A model generated the notes under the pieces. That model ran no database searches. It saw nothing but the letters and a program-made list of their open reading frames with translations, and had not been told where the DNA came from. From an uncultured Collinsella sp. (GTDB lineage Bacteria; Actinomycetota; Coriobacteriia; Coriobacteriales; Coriobacteriaceae), in NCBI GenBank assembly GCA_900544755.1, contig UQWQ01000060.1:1-13070 (forward strand): a stretch of 13,070 bases of DNA, read 5' to 3'. The translations under genes were made by a program, and so were the position numbers. How positions within the stretch are numbered: position 1 is the stretch's first letter; every line of letters starts with the position of its first letter. This document shows, piece after piece, positions 1-6,089 of the stretch.

Positions 1-42
1 ATGCCGAAATGGCGCGAAGCACGCGGTTGACAAAACCATAGA

Positions 43-82
43 GACACGTCCCAAAAAGACTGATTGGGAGCTGGGGCGTGTC
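43..82. other. Interrupted inverted repeat upstream of the GntR gene
   Basis: GACACG (43-48) and TCCCAA (49-54) pair with TTGGGA (64-69) and CGTGTC (77-82). This makes a 12-bp stem with a 9-nt loop and a 7-nt bulge at 70-76. No U run follows on either strand, so it does not look like an intrinsic terminator. It may be a leader structure or an operator for the regulator downstream. A TTGACA hexamer at 27-32 lies just before it, but I see no convincing -10 at the usual distance. No gene could be supported in 1-140. Confidence 0.4.
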
Positions 83-91
83 GATGAGATA

Positions 92-98
92 GTATTAC
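92..98. promoter_or_regulatory. Candidate FadR-type GntR operator
   Basis: GTATTAC fits the short palindrome reported for FadR-subfamily GntR proteins (GT-M-N-K-AC). It lies 42 bp before the preferred ATG of a FadR/FCD-type regulator, where an autoregulatory site would be expected. The motif is short and can arise by chance, so this is a suggestion only. Confidence 0.3.
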
Positions 99-140
99 GT
101 GATGAAATTCGACAAACCGTGTGCTTCATCCGAGGGCTTT

Positions 141-833
141 ATGGAACAACACCAGCATTATCAGAGCCTGCAAGATCAGGCATACAACGCACTGCGCTCC
201 AAGATCATCTATGCCGAGCTTAGGCCCGGCACGCGCCTTTCGGCGATTGGTTTGGAAAAGGAGACGGGGATCGGGCGCACGCCCATTCGCGAGTCCTTTG
301 TGCGCCTGCGCGAGCAAGAGCTGGTGGAAACGCGTCCCAAGAGTGGTACCTACGTCTCTAAGATCAGCATGGAACACGCCGAGAATGCCTGTTTCTTGCG
401 CGAGAAACTCGAAAGAAGCGTACTCATTAAATGCTGTTCGGCTGCCACGCCCGAGCAAAAGCATCGGCTCGAGCAGATTCTTGCCGAGTCCGAGTCGCTC
501 GACCATAACGAGACGCGTCGCTTTTTCGATCTGGACAACCTGTTCCATGAGACGTGTTTTGAGATTGCTGGCCGCCATATGTTGTGGGATTGGATGAAGA
601 GCGTCAACACGCATTTTGAGCGATACAACTGGTTGCGTATGGTGTCGCAGGATCTGGATTGGGAGCCGATTCGTCGACAACATCGTCGGATTCTCGAGGC
701 CATTAAGAGGGGCGATACCGACACGGCGAGCTACCTGGCAGAGACGCACTTGCACCTGATGCCCGAGGAGCAGGGCCCGGTTATCGCCTTGCATCCCGAC
801 TATTTCGAGCTGTCCAAAGACTCGTCTATCTAG
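141..833 (+). CDS. GntR-family transcriptional regulator (FadR subfamily, FCD domain)
   Basis: One-component DNA-binding regulator of 230 residues. The N-terminal winged helix-turn-helix (about 8-75) contains the typical GntR pattern LRPGTRLS, then IGRTPIRESFVRL and SGTYV at the wing. The C-terminal helical FCD effector domain keeps the likely metal-binding set: D132 and H136 (DNLFH), H181 (RQHRRI) and H203 (ETHLHL). Members of this subfamily usually bind small organic acids or sugar acids; the ligand cannot be read from the sequence. I chose ATG 141 because GAGGG at 132-136 lies just upstream and the HTH begins about 8 residues in. GTG 99 or ATG 102 would add 13-14 residues and have no good ribosome binding site. 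The next gene is a LacI-type regulator 126 bp downstream, and no metabolic target is adjacent. Family assignment is firm; the regulon is unknown. Confidence 0.88.
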   Translation: MEQHQHYQSLQDQAYNALRSKIIYAELRPGTRLSAIGLEKETGIGRTPIRESFVRLREQELVETRPKSGTYVSKISMEHAENACFLREKLERSVLIKCCSAATPEQKHRLEQILAESESLDHNETRRFFDLDNLFHETCFEIAGRHMLWDWMKSVNTHFERYNWLRMVSQDLDWEPIRRQHRRILEAIKRGDTDTASYLAETHLHLMPEEQGPVIALHPDYFELSKDSSI

Positions 834-959
834 CCCATCACCGCATCTGCTCGAGACGCAAAAACGATGCTGCTCACCTACAGCGTTTTGCAAGCGAGAT
901 TTTTAAAAAAAATGCCTAAAATGGCTCAGGCTGCCGACAATTGGGAAACGGGGTGCGCT

Positions 960-1982
960 ATGGCGCAGATGAGAATCAAGGACATTGCTGCCGAGGCGGG
1001 CGTGAGCCCGGCCACGGTCTCGCGCTATCTCAACAACCGCCCCGGGCAGATGACCGAGGAAACCCGTGCTCGCATCGCGGCGGTTATCGAGCGCACTGGC
1101 TATCGCCCACGTGCCGCCGCACGCAATCTACGCAGCTCACGCACCAACCTCATCGGCGTGATTCTGGCCGACATCACCAACCCGTTCTCCAGCGCCATGC
1201 TCGAAGGGCTTTCCGCCAGTGCCGCCGCGCGCGGCTGCTCGCTTATGACGGCCATTAGCGGCAATGACCCCGCCAAGGAAGCAGAGTCGCTCACTAGACT
1301 TATCGATGCCGGCGTGGACGGCCTGGTCGTCAACACCTGCGGCGGCAACGACGAGGCAATCGTCGCGGCAGCGGGACGCCTGCCCGTTGTGCTGCTCGAC
1401 CGCGATGTCGCCGCCGGCGGTGTCGATCTGGTGACTTCTAACAACCGCGAGCTGGTTGCCGGCCTGGTAGACGCCTTGGCCGCTGCTGGCAGCGAGCGCC
1501 TGTGCCTGCTCACCGAGGCAAGCGATGACAGCCCCGTGCGTCGCGAGCGCGCCGAAGCCTTTGCCGACGAGCTTTCGCGCCGCGGCCTGGCCGGCGAGGT
1601 CGTCACCCTGGCCGACGGTGGTGCCACGGGTGTCAGCCGTCTGGACGGAGCTATCCGTGACTATGCGGGTAAAAAGCTCGGCCTCATTGCCGTCAACGGT
1701 CTGGTCTTCCTGCGCCTGACCGAGGCGCTGGCACAGTTGGGACCTTCGTTGCCGGCTGGCCTCAAGATTGCGACGTTTGACGATTACCCCTGGAACCACG
1801 TGCTCTTTGGCGGTGTGACCACGGCCGCGCAGGACACCCTCGCCATTGCCGAGCGCGTAGTCGAGCGCCTGTCCGAGCGCATCGATGTCGCCACCACCAC
1901 GGTGGGCGAGGCCGCAAGGCTGGCTCCCAAGCGCATCGAGATCCCCGGTCACATCGAACACCGCGCCTCGACCTCGCGCTAG
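960..1982 (+). CDS. LacI-family transcriptional regulator
   Basis: Carbohydrate- or metabolite-responsive repressor of 340 residues, the normal family length. Residues 4-25 form the LacI helix-turn-helix (IKDIAAEAGVSPATVSRYLN). The hinge region and the start of the periplasmic-binding-protein-like core follow (TNLIGVILADITNPFSS). The core runs to the C terminus with the usual TFDDYPW segment near the dimer interface. I chose ATG 960 because GGGG at 950-953 lies 6 nt upstream; ATG 969 is also possible. An in-frame extension back to 867 is unlikely because it would put 31 non-conserved residues before the HTH. The upstream gap holds a TAAAAT hexamer (917-922), a possible -10, and an imperfect hairpin (GCAAAA at 858, TTTTGC ending at 891) that may end the GntR transcript. 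The effector is unknown and no sugar gene is adjacent. Confidence 0.9.
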   Translation: MAQMRIKDIAAEAGVSPATVSRYLNNRPGQMTEETRARIAAVIERTGYRPRAAARNLRSSRTNLIGVILADITNPFSSAMLEGLSASAAARGCSLMTAISGNDPAKEAESLTRLIDAGVDGLVVNTCGGNDEAIVAAAGRLPVVLLDRDVAAGGVDLVTSNNRELVAGLVDALAAAGSERLCLLTEASDDSPVRRERAEAFADELSRRGLAGEVVTLADGGATGVSRLDGAIRDYAGKKLGLIAVNGLVFLRLTEALAQLGPSLPAGLKIATFDDYPWNHVLFGGVTTAAQDTLAIAERVVERLSERIDVATTTVGEAARLAPKRIEIPGHIEHRASTSR

Positions 1983-2035
1983 CCGCTCGTTCGCAACGGC
2001 CTGCTCAAGCACGTTTTTTGAGCGCTTGATACGCT

Positions 2036-2080
2036 TTAACCCTGCGGAAACATTTTTCTGCGATAGTATCTGCGATATAG
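2036..2080 (+). promoter_or_regulatory. Putative glnA promoter with GlnR-box-like site and direct repeats
   Basis: TTAAC (2036-2040), six bases, then GAAAC (2047-2051) matches 8 of the 9 fixed positions of the actinobacterial GlnR half-box pair, gTnAc-n6-GaAAc. Downstream, CTGCGATA occurs twice (2058-2065 and 2070-2077), 12 bp apart, and the related CTGCGGAA starts at 2042. Each CTGCGATA contains TG one base before a hexamer (GATAGT, GATATA) that could act as an extended -10. With the second as -10, the GlnR-like site would be centred near -42, a typical activator position. No experimental start is known, and the second pair of half-sites usual in Streptomyces is absent. Confidence 0.4.
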
Positions 2081-2116
2081 ACCAGGCGAAACCCGCCCGA
2101 AAGAAAGGGGAGCGAC

Positions 2117-3454
2117 ATGAACCAGCAGAACATCGATTACGTACTCCGCTCCGTAGAGCAACGTGACATCCGCTTTGTTCGTCTGTGGTTTGTCGACATT
2201 CTCGGCCGCCTCAAGAACTTTGCCATTAGCCCCGAGGACCTCGAGGTCGCTTTCGAGGAGGGAATTGGCTTTGACGGCTCCGCCATCGAGGGTTTTGCCA
2301 CGCCCGAGGAAGCCGACATGCTGGCGTTTCCCGATGCTTCGACCTTCCAGATTTTGCCGTGGCGCCCGAGCCACAATGGCGTCGCCCGCGTGTTCTGCGA
2401 CGTGTGCACTCCCGATCGCAAGCCGTTTGCCGGCGACCCGCGCGATGCCCTGCGTCGCATGTTCCGCAAGGCCGAGAAGGCTGGCTATCTGCTCAACGTG
2501 GGTGCCGAGCTGGAGTATTACTACTTCCCCGACGAGCATACCCCCGAGCCGCTTGACAACGTGGGCTACTTCGATCTTTCGGTGAGCGATGCCGCCCGCG
2601 ACTTGCGTCGCAACACGGTCCTCACGCTCGAGAAGATGTCCGTGCCCGTGGAGTACACCTTCCACGCCGCCGGCCGCTCGCAACACGGCATGAGCCTGCG
2701 CCACGCCGAGGCCCTGAGTATGTCCGACGCCATCACTACGGCCAAACTCATCATTAAGCAGCAGGCCTACGAGAGCGGTTGCCACGCCTCCTTTATGCCC
2801 AAGCCGTTGGCGGGCGAGGATGGCAGTGCTATGTTCCTGTGCCAGTCGCTGTTCGACCACGACGGCAACAACGTCTTTTGGGGCGAGGACGACGAGAAGT
2901 ATCACCTCTCCGAAATCGCCAAGCACTACATGGCCGGCATCTTGGCGCACGCGCGCGAGATCAGTGCCATCACCAACCCCACGGTCAACTCGTACAAGCG
3001 CATCACCACGGGTGGCGACTCCGTGCCGCAGTACGCCACGTGGGGCCTGCGCAACCGCGCGAGTATGGTCCGCATTCCGGTCTACAAGCCCGGCAAGCCG
3101 CTGTCCACGCGCATCGAGCTGCGCAGTCCCGACCCCATGGCCAACCCGTACCTGGTCAACGCCGTCACGCTGGCGGCTGGTCTGGACGGCATCGAGCGCA
3201 AGCTGGAACTCCCGCCCGAGGCCACGGCCGAGACGCTCAAGCTTACCGACCGTCAGATGGTCGAGGCCGGCTACGCGCCGCTGCCGCGCTCGCTCAAAGA
3301 GGCGCTCGATGTGTTTGAGGACTCGCAGTTTATGAAGGATGCCCTCGGCGAGCACATTCACAGCTTCTTCCTCAAAAAGAAGCGCGACGAGTGGCATAAG
3401 TTTGAGTCTACGATCACCGAGTGGGAGATCAAGCACTACTTGGCGAACTCCTAA
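2117..3454 (+). CDS. glnA: Glutamine synthetase family protein, type I, with altered metal site
   Basis: A 445-residue member of the GSI family, the length of Bacillus-type GSI-alpha. Type I enzymes make glutamine from glutamate, ammonia and ATP in cytosolic dodecamers. The fold markers are clear: GFDGSAIEGF (51-60), GAELEYYYF (129-137), FMPKPL (226-231), NPTVNSYKR (287-295) and RIELRSPDPMANPYL (332-346). The active site is not standard. By alignment from memory with Bacillus and Salmonella enzymes, the two Glu of HHEVxxGQHEI are A184 and G191, and the metal-binding His of GSGMH is F240. E131, E133 and E334 remain. The feedback Arg of GSI-alpha (GFxRIEE) is Thr (GFATPEE), and there is no adenylylation motif. 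AAAGGGGAG at 2104-2112 supports ATG 2117. It is followed after 50 bp by a GlnR-like regulator, probably in one transcript. Family membership is firm; normal synthetase activity is doubtful. Confidence 0.9.
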   Translation: MNQQNIDYVLRSVEQRDIRFVRLWFVDILGRLKNFAISPEDLEVAFEEGIGFDGSAIEGFATPEEADMLAFPDASTFQILPWRPSHNGVARVFCDVCTPDRKPFAGDPRDALRRMFRKAEKAGYLLNVGAELEYYYFPDEHTPEPLDNVGYFDLSVSDAARDLRRNTVLTLEKMSVPVEYTFHAAGRSQHGMSLRHAEALSMSDAITTAKLIIKQQAYESGCHASFMPKPLAGEDGSAMFLCQSLFDHDGNNVFWGEDDEKYHLSEIAKHYMAGILAHAREISAITNPTVNSYKRITTGGDSVPQYATWGLRNRASMVRIPVYKPGKPLSTRIELRSPDPMANPYLVNAVTLAAGLDGIERKLELPPEATAETLKLTDRQMVEAGYAPLPRSLKEALDVFEDSQFMKDALGEHIHSFFLKKKRDEWHKFESTITEWEIKHYLANS

Positions 3455-3504
3455 TCGCGCTGGCTTGTTCCAGTACGATTGAGCTCATTTCTTTGGAGGC
3501 CGAT

Positions 3505-4167
3505 ATGTCCGAAAAGAGTGCCCTGTTCATGGCGCGCACGACGCGCTTCCACGAGTTTGCCCGCAGCTTGACGACTACCCTGGGTGTCGAGGTGAGCCTG
3601 GCAACCCCTGATTCGCCAACTGCGGCGCACGACTTTGACCTGCTGATCCTCGATTCCGACGGCATCCGCAGCGACCGCATCGATCAGATTGCCAAGTGGC
3701 TTGACGATCGCGGCGGTGTCCCCATGTTGGTGATCGTCGACGATGAGGCGCTCGGTACCCTGCGCCTGCCGAATCACGCGCATGCCGACTTTGTGTGCCC
3801 CACGGCGACGCCCAACGAGCTTAAGGCTCGCGCGCAGCGCCTGATGGGCGAGGAGGAGACCGTCACCGCCGACGATGTGCTCAACATCGATAACCTCGAG
3901 ATTAATCTGGCTACCTACCAGGTGACACTCGATAACGAGCCCATCGACCTGACGCTGATGGAGTACTCGCTGCTGAGCTTTTTGGCGACGCATCCCAATC
4001 GCGCCTACAGCCGCGAGGTGCTGCTGCACCGCGTGTGGGGCTTTGAGTACTGCGGCGGCACGCGCACCGTCGACGTGCACATCCGACGCATCCGCTCCAA
4101 GGTGGGCCCGCAGATCGCGGCACACATCACCACCGTCCGCGGCGTGGGCTATCTGTTTAAGGACTAG
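3505..4167 (+). CDS. GlnR-like OmpR-family orphan response regulator (winged helix)
   Basis: A 220-residue protein with an N-terminal receiver-like domain (about 1-115) and a C-terminal OmpR-type winged helix (about 128-220). The DNA-binding part has LTLMEYSLLSFLATHPNRAYSR, VWGFEYCGGTRTVDVHIRRI and TVRGVGYLF, close to actinobacterial GlnR. The receiver is degenerate: the acidic pair expected near residues 8-10 is absent, and the conserved Lys is replaced in VCPTATPNEL. An Asp remains at position 50 (LLILD). The layout resembles Streptomyces GlnR, an orphan regulator of glnA and amtB that works without canonical phosphorylation. No sensor kinase is adjacent. GGAGG at 3495-3499, 5 nt before ATG, fixes the start. 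It lies 50 bp after the GS-like gene and shares its terminator. OmpR-family assignment is firm; GlnR orthology is inferred from sequence character and context. Confidence 0.87.
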   Translation: MSEKSALFMARTTRFHEFARSLTTTLGVEVSLATPDSPTAAHDFDLLILDSDGIRSDRIDQIAKWLDDRGGVPMLVIVDDEALGTLRLPNHAHADFVCPTATPNELKARAQRLMGEEETVTADDVLNIDNLEINLATYQVTLDNEPIDLTLMEYSLLSFLATHPNRAYSREVLLHRVWGFEYCGGTRTVDVHIRRIRSKVGPQIAAHITTVRGVGYLFKD

Positions 4168-4171
4168 ATTT

Positions 4172-4208
4172 CCACCACAAAGGGGACAGGCACCTTTGTG
4201 GTGGTTTT
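4172..4208 (+). terminator. Intrinsic terminator of the glnA-regulator transcript
   Basis: CCACCACAAAGG (4172-4183) pairs perfectly with CCTTTGTGGTGG (4193-4204) around a 9-nt loop, followed by TTTT (4205-4208). It begins 4 bp after the regulator's stop codon. The 12-bp perfect stem with its GGGGACAGG segment looks like a stereotyped element that may be dispersed in the genome; only one copy is in this window. Confidence 0.85.
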
Positions 4209-4322
4209 GACGCAGGTGCGGGTTCCTTTCGAGTTTGCAGCAGAACTTAAGCCTTCCTAAAAGATTGCGTTCTCGTACACGTACGCCCGCATATTGGGGT
4301 ACAACTCAACGTGAACAATGAT

Positions 4323-4350
4323 GGCCCGCCACGGTGTTTGGCGGGCCTTT
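4323..4350 (+). promoter_or_regulatory. GC-rich hairpin in the htrA leader
   Basis: GGCCCGCC (4323-4330) and GGCGGGCC (4340-4347) form a perfect 8-bp stem with a 9-nt loop, followed by TTT and a further T-rich stretch. It lies 27 bp before the htrA start, so it could act as an attenuator or end a short leader RNA. A short frame (ATG 4318, 20 codons) runs through it, and its TGA (4378-4380) overlaps the htrA ATG. The upstream stretch 4209-4322 shows no gene; TACAAC at 4300-4305 is a weak -10 candidate. Confidence 0.5.
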
Positions 4351-4376
4351 GGTTATTTGACGAAAGGATCGCAGCT

Positions 4377-5840
4377 ATGAGCGAGAACGATTCCCAGCGT
4401 CCCCAGGATGTTGGCAATGCCGGCGAGACTCAGCAGCAGCCGCGCGTGCAGGTGGAGTCGACGCCTGCCGACGGCAACAACATTCCCTACGTGCAGGCCT
4501 ACGATACGCAGACCGGCAAGCCGCTGGGCGGCCAACAGGTCGTGAACAAGCACACGGTGGTCAAGACCAAGACCAAAAAGCTGCCGATCTTTATTACAGC
4601 GCTTGCCGGCTGCGCATGTGGTGCCCTGCTGGTCATTGCGCTCATCATGAGTGGCACGCTCGATATCGGTGGCGGCAAGAACGCCGTGACGGCGGGTGCT
4701 TCGGGTTCGTCGACGCAAAAGATTACGATTGATTCCGAGGACACCACGCTGGCCGAGGCCGTTTCTGCCAAGGCCCTGCCCTCCGTGGTTTCCATCACCG
4801 CCACTTCGAGCGGTAGCCAGAATGGCTCACTTTCGCAGTCCGCTGACGATCCGAATAACTCGGGCAGCGTCGGCTCGGGCGTTGTGCTCGATACCGAGGG
4901 CCACATCCTCACCAACAATCATGTGGTCGATGGTTACGACCAGTACGTGGTTACCATGGACGACGGCACCACGTACGAGGCCGAGTTCGTGGGCAACGAT
5001 GCCTCGAGCGACCTCGCCGTCATTAAGCTCAAGGATGCCGATGCCTCCAAGCTCACGCCGATTGAGATCGGTGACTCCTCCAAGCTCAACGTGGGCGAGT
5101 GGGTTATGGCGATCGGCTCGCCGTTCGGCAACGAGCAGTCTGTCTCCACCGGTATCGTCTCGGCGCTCTACCGCTCCACGGCCATGAGCTCTACCAGCGG
5201 CAACACCATCTATGCCAACATGATCCAGACCGATGCCGCCATCAACCCGGGCAACTCCGGTGGCGCGCTCGTCAACGACAATGGCGAGCTCGTGGGTATC
5301 AACTCGCTCATCGAGAGCTACTCGGGCTCCAGCTCGGGCGTGGGTTTTGCCATTCCGGTTAATTACGCCAAGAACATTGCCGACCAGATCATCGACGGCA
5401 AGACGCCGGTGCATCCGTACATGGGCGCTACGCTTTCGAGCGTCAACGCGCTCAACGCCCGTACCAACAAGCTGAGCACCGATAGCGGCGCGTATGTGGC
5501 GAGCGTCGTTGAGGATGGTCCTGCCGCCAAGGCCGGCATTCAGGAGGGCGACGTCATCACCAAGCTGGGCGACGATGAGATTTCGAGCGCCGATGGCCTG
5601 ATCATCGCGCTGCGCAGCCACGAGGTGGGCGAGAAGGTCGAGATCACGCTCATGCGCGGTAAGGACGAGAAGAAGGTCACGGTCGAGCTGGGCTCCGACG
5701 AGGAGCTGCAGAACCAGCAGCAGGACGACAGCGCGACCGACACCGGCAACGGCGGTATTACCGATGAGCAGCTGCGCCAGTACCTGGAGGAGTTGCTCGG
5801 TCAGCAGGGTCAGGGTCAAGGCTATGGCCAGGGTTTCTAA
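4377..5840 (+). CDS. htrA: Membrane-anchored HtrA/DegP-type serine protease with PDZ domain
   Basis: Envelope quality-control protease (trypsin-like, S1C family) of 487 residues. An N-terminal cytoplasmic tail of about 68 residues, rich in Gln, Asp and Asn, precedes one membrane segment (about 69-92), so the catalytic part should face outward. The protease domain spans about 130-345 with the complete triad: H182 (TNNHVV), D212 (SSDLAV) and S294 (PGNSGGA). One PDZ domain follows (about 370-440; AAKAGIQEGDVI). The end is a low-complexity acidic and Gln/Gly tail (GQQGQGQGYGQGF). ATG 4377 is preceded by AAAGGA at 4363-4368. A GTG at 4311 is also in frame but lies ahead of the leader hairpin and has no ribosome binding site. 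The gene is transcribed alone, between the leader hairpin and a strong terminator. Identification is firm; the substrate is unknown. Confidence 0.93.
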   Translation: MSENDSQRPQDVGNAGETQQQPRVQVESTPADGNNIPYVQAYDTQTGKPLGGQQVVNKHTVVKTKTKKLPIFITALAGCACGALLVIALIMSGTLDIGGGKNAVTAGASGSSTQKITIDSEDTTLAEAVSAKALPSVVSITATSSGSQNGSLSQSADDPNNSGSVGSGVVLDTEGHILTNNHVVDGYDQYVVTMDDGTTYEAEFVGNDASSDLAVIKLKDADASKLTPIEIGDSSKLNVGEWVMAIGSPFGNEQSVSTGIVSALYRSTAMSSTSGNTIYANMIQTDAAINPGNSGGALVNDNGELVGINSLIESYSGSSSGVGFAIPVNYAKNIADQIIDGKTPVHPYMGATLSSVNALNARTNKLSTDSGAYVASVVEDGPAAKAGIQEGDVITKLGDDEISSADGLIIALRSHEVGEKVEITLMRGKDEKKVTVELGSDEELQNQQQDDSATDTGNGGITDEQLRQYLEELLGQQGQGQGYGQGF

Positions 5841-5869
5841 CGAGCCGTATTGCACATATCGAGGCCAGG

Positions 5870-5906
5870 GGGCTGTCCCATCAACGTGGGACAGCCCTTT
5901 TTTTTT
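5870..5906 (+). terminator. Intrinsic terminator of htrA
   Basis: GGGCTGTCCCA (5870-5880) pairs perfectly with TGGGACAGCCC (5887-5897) around a 6-nt loop, followed by nine T (5898-5906). It starts 30 bp after the htrA stop. This is the strongest terminator in the window. Confidence 0.95.
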
Positions 5907-5911
5907 CTTAT

Positions 5912-5942
5912 TGATCCGTTGGGGACGGAGGAAAACGGATCA
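5912..5942. repeat. Palindromic element between htrA and ligA
   Basis: TGATCCGTT (5912-5920) and AACGGATCA (5934-5942) are perfect 9-bp inverted repeats around a purine-rich 13-nt centre (GGGGACGGAGGAA). The element abuts the htrA terminator. It has no U run of its own. Its stereotyped look suggests a REP-like intergenic repeat, but only one copy is in view. The rest of the gap to ligA (5943-6089) shows no gene. TGGTACTCT (6046-6054) could be an extended -10 for ligA. Confidence 0.45.
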
Positions 5943-6089
5943 TTTAGAGCTGATAAGAGCATGGTTTAATCGCGCGACCCACCCCAGTCTGGCGGCTGCC
6001 GATTCGGTGCGGTTTGAGACCGCTATTCGGCCCCGTTGCGACCGGTGGTACTCTAGTGTCCGTTTGAAATCGAGCGAAGGAGTGCCGCT

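Noticed and set aside
2..222. An open frame entering from the left edge and running into the GntR gene
   Set aside because: It overlaps about 80 bp of the GntR coding region, shows no family motif, and crosses the structured leader; chance openness is more likely.
867..959. N-terminal extension of the LacI protein
   Set aside because: The added residues are not family-like and ATG 960 has a purine-rich site at the right distance, with the HTH starting right after it.
2036..3436. A 466-codon open frame antisense to the GS-like gene
   Set aside because: It mirrors the third-position GC bias of the sense gene, has no recognisable family motif, and the sense frame is a clear GSI protein.
4311..4376. 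GTG start giving HtrA 22 more residues
   Set aside because: It would translate through the leader hairpin, has no ribosome binding site, and ATG 4377 has AAAGGA at good spacing.
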